Shown piece after piece: positions 47,358 through 58,430 of a DNA stretch of 64,000 nt (positions are counted from its first letter, which is position 1; each line of letters starts with the position of its first letter). The DNA comes from Oscheius sp. JU75 (lineage: Eukaryota; Nematoda; Chromadorea; Rhabditida; Rhabditidae), in assembly GCA_037178855.1 (NCBI GenBank), contig JASJZC010000005.1:4216001-4280000 (forward strand), read 5' to 3'. The position numbers and the translations under genes were made by a program. The notes under the pieces are model-generated. The model made no database searches and was not told the DNA's origin. It saw nothing but the letters and a program-made list of their open reading frames with translations.

Positions 47358-49490
47358 TCAATCTTTGGTAACAACATCGGCACCAGCCTGGAAGCCTGCT
47401 TGAACGGAGTTGACGGAACCCTTGGCCTTTTGTCTCGGGCCCCAATTCTTTCCCTGAACATCTTTCTTATACCGTAAATTTGATCTAACTTTGTTACACT
47501 GGAAGCGAACCATCTGCTCAGTTTTGCTTTGAACGGTAGCCTTCGGGTGAAGATTGAAGTTGATCACATTCCTGAAAACGGCAAACGTTTTGAAACAAAA
47601 ACAGCCTACATGATCTGTTTGCTGAGAATCTCTCTTCCAGGGGACTCGGCGGCTAGCTTTTCTTTGTTGTGATCAGCATTTTTTGCCTAAAAACTTTTTC
47701 CGAGCAGATGAAGAGAAAACAAACCAGAGTCCTGATGATATCCCAAAGGAAAGCAGGAGGCGCATCAGTCTTCAATGCGCGCGGATTACAATGTGAACCA
47801 GATACCTGTAGAGGTTTTACTATTTTGATAACTTGGAGGTGTTACCTGATAACCGGCATTCAGGATAGCCGAGCGCCATGTCATTGCTTTTGGAACGGAA
47901 GCTTTGACGACATTCGACAACTGGTCGTGTTCATAATACAGTGGTGTTTCAATTTCCTGAAAATGCGGGAATGAGCTGAATAATATGTGCTTGCCTCGGA
48001 AACCGTAGTCAAAACACCCAACAGTCGGTTGTGAGTGCCAAGTCTTTCTTCCTCGGGAGTATCACGAAGGCTTTGAAGAAGGCCTTGGACGAAAGTCTTG
48101 TTGTGGATAGGAGCAGTGTAGATAGGACCGGCTTGATGTACTGGATGACCACAGTTGCTACACTTATTGTTCGAATCTACAACAATAAGTTGATTTCATA
48201 CAGAAAAATACCCATGAGCGTTTGTTTGAATACTGCAGTCGAGAACTTGTGACCTTTCTCAGTTTCCACCTTTTTCAACAAAGGAATGGTCTCCATCGAG
48301 TGACATCCCGAACATACGAGGAAGTTGCCCATTTTTCTAAACAAAAAAGTGAGCTATCATCAACGCCAAATTCAATACGTTCCGCTTTCTTTGGCCTTGG
48401 CAGCACCGGTATGACATTTAACGAACACACGGACGTAGAAATCGACGGCCACTGAGAGAAGGGGCTCGATGTATCGCGAATATCTGTTGGCATGGGAGTC
48501 AATGGAGCGGATCAGAATTCGAAGTGCCTAAATGATACTATAAGCGGAGCTTGGGATGTACAGCACCATTTCATGACAGCATTTAACTCTAGCACTAATC
48601 GAATCGTATTTGTTGTAACAGGCCTCAGGTGTATTTCCACAGAGCACCGCCATATCGGTACAGGTTATCATTAGAATTCCTTTAAAAAAAAACTACAAGT
48701 TCGACAGAAAAAAAAACCTTTGTCTGCAACAGACTGAATAGCCGAATCGAGAAATACCGAAGCTGAACCATAAGGGTCAAGATCAACTGAAACAAAAGTA
48801 GAGAATCAAAATGGGACTCACCTGCATGGAAACGTTTATCAATCGTGCGATGGTTCATCATGGTCATTCTAAAAGCTATGAATTATAGCTAATAGGAATA
48901 CCTACACTGCATCGCCGAAATGAGCGTGAACTTTGTCTTCCACATTGTTCAGTTTGATATTTTCATTGATGGATGCAACAGCATTTTCAGAGAAGTCATT
49001 GGCCAAAATATAATCAACATTCGGGACCTAGAAATTTATACGTACGAAAAAAAAAGAACGAACCTCTTGAGAGAATCGAAGAGCTCGCAATCCGGAAGCA
49101 CTCAGTGCGTCGAGAATACGAATAGAACCATTCTAGAGAATACATGCATGAAAATCAAATAGATTACCTCTTTTTCCAGCCGAACCGTCTGTCTCTTTTT
49201 TGCTGGGGGCTCTTCTGCCGAATCTCCAGCAGATTGTTTTCGTTCTTCAGTTCTTTCCTTCACAAATTGACGCAGAACGGTAACACTGAAAAACCTTTAT
49301 AAGTTAGAAAGTATCTAAAAAGTCACGTGAGATCTCTGTTGAACTCCTGTACAGGATTGTAGAATACCTCTCCGTGGAAGCCAACCTTTGCTTTTCCTTC
49401 TTGGATCACAGTAAACTTTTTAGTTTCTCCATTAATTTCGTCAGTACTCTGAAGTTGACTCTAGAAATGAGTTCGCAAAGGTCTTACCAT
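47358..49490 (-). CDS. trmt-1: TRMT1, tRNA guanine-26 N2-dimethyltransferase
   Basis: SAM-dependent Trm1 enzyme that dimethylates G26 of tRNAs in nucleus and mitochondria. The start [20 protein letters not shown] leads to [20 protein letters not shown], the family's N-terminal signature. SAM-binding motifs: [19 protein letters not shown] and [13 protein letters not shown]; the catalytic region is [16 protein letters not shown] with [18 protein letters not shown]. Further on are [19 protein letters not shown] and the [18 protein letters not shown] strand. The tail ends [14 protein letters not shown]. The first exon holds only the ATG and a few bases if a 27-nt intron is real; an upstream in-frame extension without ATG exists. 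It is divergent from NOL10 with 264 bases between. Confidence 0.9.
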
Positions 49491-49754
49491 GACGGCTTTA
49501 AAACTTTTTGTTGTCCTTCGAACAACTCTGGTCGAAGTGAAAAGTTTTGTGAGCAAAATCAACTTGACAAGCTCGCAGAAGATGGTGAAACCCGACTTTG
49601 AATTGAATGGTTGAAAGAAGTTTTGTAACGAACAATTGCGTACGTATTTTTTTTCGAACGCAAAGAAGTTTCATTTTTTTGCTCTTCTCGCTTTTTGTCG
49701 TCGTACTTTTAGACCTTTTTTTTACAGAATTTGCTCTAACAGTGTTCTTTCAGA

Positions 49755-52465
49755 ATGCAGCTTTCGACTGCTAGTGACGTACAAATATATAATCTTAGTG
49801 CTGGAAGAAGCCTACCAAAATGGCTGAGTTCCGAGGCCAAAAGAAAACTTGAAAAGAAGAATATTGGTCACTTTTTATGTAGTTTTCAATATATCGGCTT
49901 AATTTAGACGTGAGACGACGAATAGAACTGATCCAGGACTTCGAAATGCCCGATATTAGCCACACTGTTGATGTTACCCCAGATGGCCGATATATCTTTG
50001 CCACTGGTAAGTTCTGCTTGTCTTCGCAAAACATTACAATGTCTAAATCTAGTAACATTATTTCTAGGCGCATATCGTCCTTCTTTGAAGTGCTACGATC
50101 TCAATGATCTCTCCATCAAATTCGAACGAGGATTGGATGCCGATGTTGTCAAGTTGCTCGTCCTCAGCGACGATTTTTCCAAGGTATTCGTTTCAGGATT
50201 TATCTAACTTCTTCCAGGTGGTACTTTTACAACAGGACCGCTACCTGGAAATGCATGCTGCTTTTGGAAGATACTTTAGAATGAGGATGCCTCGTTTTGG
50301 GAGAGACATGGCGTTTTCGAAGGAGTGCAGTGACTTGTACCTTGTAGGAGCTAGGTAATGAATCTTCTTTCATTGATAACTCTTGTGTCCAGCTCCGATA
50401 TCTATCGTCTGAATCTTGAACAAGGTGGATGGCTTTCTCCTCTACAATCTCACTCTCCTGGCATTAATTGCTGCTCTTTTGCGAATGATCATCAGCTTTT
50501 TGTTTGCGGTTCGTCCTTGCCAGATGGCGCTGTATTCTTGGTTCCAGGAACAAACGATGGAAAAGTCGAAGCTTGGGATCACAGAGACAAAACTCGTGTC
50601 GGAGTTCTGGATTGTGTCATTCCGTTGTTGGAAGAACATACGTCGGCTGAAGTGACATCGTTGCAATTTCGCGACGGTCTACATCTGGGTGTTGGCATGT
50701 GCACCGGACACGTAATAAGACAAAGAATAAAATATGTTAAAAGTTAAGGTTCTTCTTTATGATCTACGTTCCCATCGTCCTCTTGTCGTCAAAGATCACA
50801 ACTACGGACAACCAATCAAAAAAATTGATTATGTTGCCAGGTAAGCGTACTTCTAGTCGAGGCATTTGCAGTTCAGAGAAGAAGGAAACATTGTACTTTC
50901 TATGGATTCACGAGTACTCAAAATGTGGCACGAGGAAAATGGAAAACCTTTTGCGGCGATCGAATCAGAGACTCCACTCACAGACTTTGCACGATATCCC
51001 AATTCGGGTTTGTTTTTTCCCAAATTCTGCAAAATGTCTTACTTTTGCAGGTCTGCTGTTCTTCAGCAACGAAACTTCTCGAATGCAACAGCATTTTGTC
51101 CCGGCCCTTGGACCAGCACCGAAGTGGTGCTCTTTCTTGGAGACTCTCACTGAGGAACTGGAGGAAACTGAGGCTCCTACAGGTGATTTTTTTTCCGCAA
51201 AATGAGGTAACAGGTTTTTAGTGTACGACGATTACAAGTTCGTCACCCGTCAGCAACTCGAAGGTCTCGGTTTATCACAGCTTATCGGCACGTCCGTTCT
51301 TCGCGCTTATATGCACGGATACTTCATTGATGCTCGTCTTTACAACAAGGCACAGACATTGACGCAACCATTTGCTTACGACAAGTACAAGGACAGGAAA
51401 GTGAAGGATATTCTGGATGCAGAAAGGGAAACAAGTCTCGTGGTCAAAAAAACCAATCTTCCTAAGGTTTTTGACCAGTTCTTCGAAAGAATATTTTTTT
51501 TCCAGGTCAACAAAAACATTGCCTTACGTTTACAAAAGTCAGCCGATGCCGTCTCAACCAAAACGAAGGATAAGAAGAAGGCAATGACTGCCTCATCCAT
51601 TCTGGAAGACTCTCGCTTCAAAAAGCTGTTCGAAAATGAAGACTTCCAGGTTCGCCTATTCAATCCAGTTGCTCAATATATAATTTTTAGGTCGACGAAG
51701 AAAGTGATCCATTCAAGCATATCTCAACTCAAGCAGATCGTGATAGAAGAAAGACTGGAGCTGTCGAAGTCGAGGAAGACAGTGGAAATGATGAGGAGGA
51801 CGAACCAATCGAAACGACCCTTCCTGGTGATGAAGAAGTGCGCGACGATACTATGCACCAGTCGGATATTGAGAGCGAAAATACTGACAACGAAGAAGAA
51901 GAGGAGAAAAAGGAAAAGCAGAAGGAACGAGAACGTAGAAAACAGTTGACCAGAGAAAAACGCGCCCAAAAATACGTTCAAAGAAAGGAAGCCGAAGAGA
52001 ATGAAAAGTAAGCTTTTCTTTGAGAATATTACACGTATTTTTATAGAATCGAACGTCTGGCATCAAAACCGAAGAAATTCGTGCTGCATGATTTAGCAAA
52101 CGGCGAGACCAGCAAGAAGTTCATTGAAAAAGAGAAGATTGAAACAGCTCAAAAGGTTTATACTTTTTTTTTCTCTAACGAATTCTCATGGCTATGTTCA
52201 GGAGCTTCCAATGTCAATCAAAAAACGGAAAATCAGAAAGCCTGGTCAGTTGGAACATGTGGAAGAGACTGACTTCGGCGGAAGGAGCATGACATTCGTC
52301 TTGGAGAAGAGAGGAAAGGCTGCTCGAGAAGAGCGCGACAAGACGAAGAGGGAGGAGCATCAAAAGGAACGAAAGGAATTGGTCCGGCGCACAACTGACC
52401 ACGTCGCCAAAAACATGAAGAGACTGCCTTCAAATCTGAATCTTAAACGAACCCAGAAGCATTAG
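49755..52465 (+). CDS. nol-10: NOL10 (Enp2-like nucleolar WD40 protein)
   Basis: Component of the small-subunit processome for 18S rRNA maturation. Start MQLSTASDVQIYNLSAG one base after TCTTTCAG. N-terminal WD-type propeller: RRRIELIQDFEMPDISHTVD, TPDGRYIFATGAYRPSLKCYDL, FGRYFRMRMPRFGRDM, CGSSLPDGAVFLVPG, LLYDLRSHRPLVVKDHNYG and GNIVLSMDSRVLKMWHE. The NOL10/Enp2-specific block follows: YDDYKFVTRQQLEGLGLSQLI, MHGYFIDARLYNKAQ and DSRFKKLFENEDFQ, and then a very acidic and basic tail with long E/K runs, ending LKRTQKH. Homology is clear along the whole protein. Confidence 0.92.
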
Positions 52466-52591
52466 ATTCATCGTTACTGTTATTTTTCGTTAATTTGTTG
52501 TTGTTGTTGTTGCGTTTAAAAAACAAGTTTATGAGACCAATTGGAAAGCTTATGACTAGGCAACTTGTGAACGTAAAGGCGATGAAACGAG

Positions 52592-53669
52592 TTAGACCTT
52601 CTTCGGTCTTCTTCTTACTTTGCTGTTTTTCGGTAGCTCATCGAGACGTCTTTTTCTCTCCTCTTCGGCTTTTCTCAACTCTTCTAGTTCCTTTTCTTTC
52701 TGCCTCAAAAGTTCTTCTGTGTCCTCGTCCTCGACTTCAGATTCATCCTCATCCAATTCACTTTCTTCTTCCGATTCAGAGTGGTTTTCGTCCAAGTGTC
52801 TTTCCTTTTCTTGTTCATACGCATCCGAAATGTCCTAAAACGACTTATGGTTTGTTCTCTAGTTTGGGCTTCGAACCTTGAATTGCTTCAAAGCCTGTTC
52901 CAAGTCTCCAATATACTGTCCCTGCTTCTCTCCCTCCTCATTCCCTGGGGTTTCCTCTTCAGCTGTTTCCGATGCTGCACTTTTTTGCACAATTTCCAGT
53001 TGCTCAAGGATTTTAGCCATAGCAGTCTCCGTCTCGCGAAGCCTGTCTTGCAAAGTTTGCAACTTTCTTTTACCTAAAATGCTACTTCATTGCAATTTTT
53101 TAAGCTTACCGATTTTTCCACGGAATTCACTGCTTTCTTCTTCCTCATCGCTGCTTACTGAATCGTAGCGACCCTTCCTAGACTTCTTCTTTTTCGGCTA
53201 AAACATTCTTTATCTTATCTTACTCAAACTGACCTTAAACAGCGTGTATAAGAGGAAAACAATGAAGCCGACCATATAGATAGGGACCATCCAAGTGAAC
53301 ATGCCCTTACCACCTCCGGATTGGGTTTCGGCCTGTGCAGCTGCCATTCTCATGGCTGGATGATCGTGACTTCTGCCATGAGAACCGCCACTTCTTGGTC
53401 CTCCGCCTCCCATCCCGGGATGAATCGGAGGACGGTTTGGTTGAGCTGCTGGCTGGTTTTGTTTAGAACCAAAGAGACCCATTAGCATAGGATGAAAAAC
53501 TGTAGGATAGATCGCAGCAAAGCAGACAACGATGCAAACTCCCTGAATCATTGTGTTCTTTTCGTATTCTGTTCTAACTTGCCACAGCGCCTAATTTCCA
53601 GCCGGATATTCCGTTGTCCTCATAATCGTCCGAGCGTCTTCTTTTGCGGCGACGATCTTTTTCCGTCAT
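52592..53669 (-). CDS. ric-3: RIC-3, acetylcholine-receptor chaperone
   Basis: ER membrane chaperone for assembly of nicotinic acetylcholine receptors. Exon 1 starts MTEKDRRRKRRRSDDYEDN and ends at ISGWKLGAV; exon 2 gives GVCIVVCFAAIYPTVFHPM, the first membrane helix with the RIC-3 hallmark YPT.FHPM, then a proline/glycine-rich loop with HDHPAMRMAAAQAE and GMFTWMVPIYMVGFIVFLLY, the second helix. A basic linker, a coiled-coil (RLRETETAMAKILEQLEIVQ) and a long acidic coiled-coil tail ending VRRRPKKV follow. The first intron (53544-53583) is 40 nt with a GC donor (GCAAGT) if Val is kept, or 43 nt with a weak GT donor if not. Confidence 0.9.
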
Positions 53670-53719
53670 AGCTGAAAGTTTTAATTAAATTAGTGTGCTT
53701 CGAACAGAAAAGAAGAACA

Positions 53720-54233
53720 ATGGCGAACAGCTCAGCTGAGGCTAGGTTGCGGATAAAGTGGGCGAGCCAACCCTCGAATATTGATCGGGGGACATGCCGT
53801 GAGGCTTCGGACCAGCGGGCTGCTCGAGTTCATCTTGTCAACTGAACAAATAGTGAAATATTGAGAACCTCGGCTGTGAAACAGCCTTGAAACGAGAGAC
53901 ACTTTCGATCTTACAAAAAACGTTAACCTGTTCTATTCTCAGCCGTGTTTGTTTTCTCTTTTGCTGATTATTTTTTTCGCTCTCATTCATTGTGTATACC
54001 CTCAAAACAATTTTCATTTAAAATACAATCAGATGCTTAGGTACGTGAGCTCGATTTTCCGCGTTACGACGCCTCTTTACTGTCGGCAAATGTTGATTGT
54101 GGAGACCACGTGCTGATTCATATGTCCAGCGGACTTCATTATGATCGTTTTGCTTTTGTGTCTTTAGATACTTTGCAGCAAAGTTTCTGTTTGAAAACCT
54201 TGAGGAATCGAAAGGTTGTATATTTTTCCTGAC
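53720..54233 (+). CDS. possible small gene of unknown function
   Basis: Two protein-like pieces lie between the divergent RIC-3 and CDP-diacylglycerol synthase genes. Bases 53720-53845 encode a 41-residue frame starting MANSSAEARLRIKWASQPSN. Bases 54042-54233 are open after a CTTAG acceptor with VRELDFPRYDASLLSANVDC and HVLIHMSSGLHYDRFAFVSL before a stop. A splice between them cannot be fixed and neither piece is recognised. They may be exons of one short gene, leader exons of the synthase, or chance open frames. Confidence 0.3.
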
Positions 54234-54436
54234 CTCTTGTTTATGTCAATTTCATCCTTCTCTCTCAAATACTCTGTGTAATATAAGGATGTTTGCTGAA
54301 TTGCATCCTTTGAAATGTTTCATTCGTGCGTAACTCTAATTCTTTCCTTCGCGATGTCGGGCTAAGTCTGTCACTCGCAATTATCTCATTTACCACTTTT
54401 CTTACTTTGCCTTTCTCTCCCAAAGAGCCTTTCAGG

Positions 54437-56364
54437 ATGGCAGAGGTACGCTATCGCAACCCTAGAACGGAAGATGATGCTCCCCGGGCAACGAGCGATG
54501 AAAGTGACATGGATTTACTTCAGGACGAAGGAAGGTTCGTTTTTTTTCTTTTCCCCCAAAATCAACTTGTGACCGATGAAAACTGCTAAACACACCATTT
54601 CAGTGATGCACAACAGCCACGAGTTAGTAAAGCAGAGTGAGTTTAGGTGTTGTGTATTCGTTTTGTTCATACTACCTGTGTTTGTCATCTATTGTAGTTC
54701 TGATTTCCGATATAATTTCTCCAAACTTGCTTAAAATCTCTTTTCAGATTGGAAAAACTGGCAAATGTCATACCGCAGGATCGAGGCAGCTATGGACAAT
54801 ACATCGACTCATATTTTGAGCATCTCCCTCCCAGATTTGTTTTTGTTGTTAATCAAGATGGTCATGTTTTTAGATGGAAGAATTGGGCAATACGCGGCAT
54901 TGGCAGTATTTTAATGATATCCACCTTTTCCTTCCTTGTAAGCAGGGGCCCTCTTTGGCTTATGATACTGGTAACGTTTTGACCTTTACAATGATTTTTT
55001 TCAATTCAGGTTTTTGGCATCCAGTTCAAATGTTTCCAAGAAATAATCAGTATTGGCCTTGCCGTGTACAGACTGTACGATCTTCCTTGGTTCAGGACAC
55101 TTTCCTGGTTCGTCTCTTTCTATTAAACGTGTTTCGAATACAATTTTTAAAGGTATTTTCTACTCACCAGCAACTACTTCTTGTTCGGAGAAAACCAGAT
55201 TGACTATTTTAGTATTCTGCTCCAAAAAGATGTCAGTTCTTCTCAGTGTCTAAACACAGCTCTTGCAGAACTTTTTGCATTTCCTGGTTGCTTACCATCG
55301 TCTCATCAGTTTCTGTCTTTACTGTGCCGGCTTCGTTTGGTTCGTTCTGTCTCTTCGCAAAGGCTACTACATGCGACAGTTCTCTCTCGTAAGCATTTTC
55401 CTCTATTTTTTTTTTTAAAAACTTGTTGTTCAGTTCGCCTGGACACACATCACTCTGCTTCTAATTGTCACACAGTCCTTCTTTATCATTCAGAACATTT
55501 TCCAGGGTCTCATTTGGTATCCCTTTATGCGTAAATGGTTTACAATACTTTAGGTTCCTTGCCCCAGTTGCGATGATCATTTGCTGTGACATCATGTCTT
55601 ACGTTTTCGGCTTCTTCTTCGGAAAAACTCCTCTCATCAAACTGTCGCCAAAGAAGACCTGGGAAGGATTTATTGGAGGTGCATTTAGCACTGTCCTTTT
55701 CGGAATCGCTGTAAGTTACTTTCATTGTTTTTTTTTTGCGAACTGGCTTCATTTCAGCTGTCCTATGCTCTTCACTCTCGTCCGTTCTTCGTGTGTCCTC
55801 TTGAGGATTATTACACGGATTACACCAATTGTACCGTTCCTCCTTCCTTCGTCATCCGAGAATTTGACCTACCTACTCCGATCTCGTTTGTTGCCAAGAT
55901 ATTCAGGTTGATTGATTACTATTTCTGATAGTTTCCGATTTCAGACGTCCTGCCACAATCAGCATGCTACCTTTTGTCGGTCATTCAATTGTCATGGCTC
56001 TTTTTGCCAGTATCCTCGGTCCTTTTGGTGGTTTCTTTGCCAGCGGCTTCAAACGCGCTTTCAAAATCAAGGTACGTTGCTATAGGTGAATTTTATTTGG
56101 TGTTCAGGACTTTGGAGATGTTATTCCCGGACATGGAGGACTTATGGATCGCTTCGACTGCCAGCTCCTGATGGGTACATTTGTCAACGTATACATTCAC
56201 ACCTTCATCAGGTCTGTCTTTGTCATTCTTTCATCAAGTTTTCCTTCAGAGTGCCGAATCCTGCAAAAATAGTGACCCAGATCTTGTGGATGTCACCCGA
56301 GGATCAAGTCACAGTTTTCAAGACTCTCGGAGAAGAGCTTCGGAAGTCGGGACTCATCGGATAA
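54437..56364 (+). CDS. cds-1: CDP-diacylglycerol synthase
   Basis: Integral ER enzyme making CDP-diacylglycerol from phosphatidate and CTP, the entry to phosphatidylinositol and cardiolipin. Start [19 protein letters not shown] one base after TTTCAG, then an acidic head and [20 protein letters not shown]. Membrane helices follow from [18 protein letters not shown] and [20 protein letters not shown] through [40 protein letters not shown] and [20 protein letters not shown]. The CDP-diacylglycerol synthase signature is intact at [19 protein letters not shown]. The end is [14 protein letters not shown]. The junction before NWAIRG (near 54.88 kb) can be spliced in two ways. Confidence 0.92.
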
Positions 56365-58430
56365 TCTCGTCCAACATCTCAGTTTTGTTTTGAACTAAGC
56401 TTTTCTATGCTTTAAGCACCTTTCTGACAGATTTTTAACCAGTGCAGCTACCTAATTGTACATATTCTACGCAAGGAGTAATAAAGTATAGAATATTGTT
56501 CAGAATAAGATTTATGTACAAAACCCGAAAACTAAGCACCAATTCAATTTTATTTGGTCATAGATCGAATAGAAGATCCATGCAACACTAAGTGCGACAC
56601 GTTGTCATTGTACCGGCTCAGAATTTCCTAAAAACATCTTTTTCGTTCAAAAGATTCAGAAATACCCTGTATGGGTCATCGTCTGCCGGTGTTGCTGAAA
56701 GTACCTTTGATGGTGTCACCGGTGCTTGTTCCGTTCTGAACATAAAGAATGTTTCTGTCGAGTATCCTAGCGAAAAACCAGCTGAGTGGCCACACCCGAC
56801 CAATTGACGCGAAAAGAAACTGCCCGTTACGTCATTCTCATAGAACAAGAACATTCGCAGAAAGATTACTTCTTCCAGGAAAGAAACCTACTTTTGCTGT
56901 CGTCCGCTAACTGCCAAAATCCTCTCCGAGATGGATCGTTTCAAGGTTCTCAGGTTCTTTGGGAGCATATCTGGAGCGAGAAATAGTTGCTGGAAAGAAG
57001 GGGTAACGAAAAGAGATTTGATTGGGAAAGAGAATGTCAGGACGAACTTTTGGAGGCTGATAAGGGCAGACTACAGGGAAAAGCGGAGAATGTGCACTCT
57101 GAGAATAACGATAACAAGACTGTATGATGTCAGTGTGAATCAGCAACCAAAAAGCCGAAACTTGATGGAAGGCGTCTAAAACAATTAGAAGTGTGTTTGT
57201 TCGGGAGAAGAAGCCGACCGAGAAATGGCCTGATCGGTCATGGATCGAAGACAAACAGGAGGAGGGGTCGTTCTCTACTAGTACGCGAGTACCTTTTTGG
57301 TTTCTAATTATAACCAGAACAATATGGAACCGGTATTCGAAGTCTCGTGTAGTGTTTTTAGACGTTTGATTTGACGAAAACTACGGAAGTCTGAAGAGGG
57401 GATGAGCTATTCTAATCGAGAGAAGATCCGAGCTTGACGTAAATGTTAAAACCAAGTTCTTTGAAAGGGATCTCAGGGATAAACCTAGCGAAATGGTGGG
57501 AATCCGCGCAGAGTCAATGTTGACAAGAGAGACAACGGGGACTGGCTAGCTGATCAGGCGGCAGATTGGTTCCGAAAAACATTTCGACGTGAACGCACAG
57601 GAATTTGAGGCAGCTGTAGATCCGTTATCTAACAGCAGGAAATCCTCGTAGCTACCGCTGCTTCGAAAAGATCTATTTTGGGTGTTGAGACTAGATAGAC
57701 AAATAAAATAGGACATGGTCAGATACGAAGTTTATACCGCGCTTAGAATGACGATCCTTCTTCTTCTCCTCTCCCTCCTTCTTTCCACCTTCCTTGGTGT
57801 TCTTTCCTTCCACTGTCGTCTGGCACGAACTTCTGGCTTTCTTGAGTTTTGTCTTCCTCCTTCACATCCTCCTGTGTCTCCTCCACACTCAGCATCTTTT
57901 CTTCTTCTTTCTTGGACGGCAGCTGTCTCTTCGATGGCTTCTCAAGAGGAGTCGAGGTGGCGATGGCTTCTCCAGTCTTGTTTTCAGAACTATTTGGTCC
58001 ATTTCCTGGTTTCGTCGTCTTCTTGCCTCTGTATCCAATGACGCTTGCTACAGTCAGAACAGCTAGTAGTCCGTGGAGGAGAATCTCACTAACAACACTG
58101 AATTTCCTTGTTTGGAACTTGCTCCATTTTTGAGTTCCACAATTGAACGTGAGACAGCGTTATGGGTACCGTGAGAGACAAAGGGGTGTTCCGCGAGGTG
58201 AATTCCAAGAGTTACATTTACGTAATAGTGTCGGCCTATTTTGCCATTTGTGGGGACAACATGACGAGGTTGTTTTCCGTGCAGACAGGTGACCATTATT
58301 TGGGACTACGGTTGGCGCCACTGCGTACATCGGGCGGCACTCCAGCTGACTTCTACCAGTCCGACTACCTTCTCTTTCACAATTCTTTTTTACACTACCT
58401 ATAGCTTTAAAATAGTTTAGAGATGTTAAA
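56365..58430. other. unresolved 2-kb region with exon-like fragments
   Basis: No gene could be built. Fragments that look partly coding: a minus open frame near 56.7 kb ending at a clean 38-nt intron (GTACTTTCAG to CCATACAG); plus 56931-57179 with KRDLIGKENVRTNFWRLI; plus sequence at 57.18-57.28 kb in broken frames; minus 57743-58150 (listed next); and at 58162-58404 opposing frames that are both open. Frames break repeatedly, suggesting decayed gene or transposon remains. The right edge supplies the promoter of the type I receptor. Confidence 0.4.
57743..58150 (-). CDS. possible single-pass membrane protein, C-terminal exon
   Basis: A minus-strand frame runs open from about 58150 to a stop at 57743-57745. 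It reads KFSVVSEILLHGLLAVLTVA, a hydrophobic helix (ILLHGLLAVLTVASVIGY) with positive residues after it (RGKK), then a charged, Lys/Glu-rich tail with LPSKKEEKMLSVEETQEDV. This is the pattern of a type I membrane protein's end. Upstream a second open frame (58063-58296) includes RHYYVNVTLGIHLAEHPF and could be the lumenal part but does not join cleanly. No family is recognised. Confidence 0.35.
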   Translation of the reverse strand, partial: TFNCGTQKWSKFQTRKFSVVSEILLHGLLAVLTVASVIGYRGKKTTKPGNGPNSSENKTGEAIATSTPLEKPSKRQLPSKKEEEKMLSVEETQEDVKEEDKTQESQKFVPDDSGRKEHQGRWKEGGRGEEEGSSF

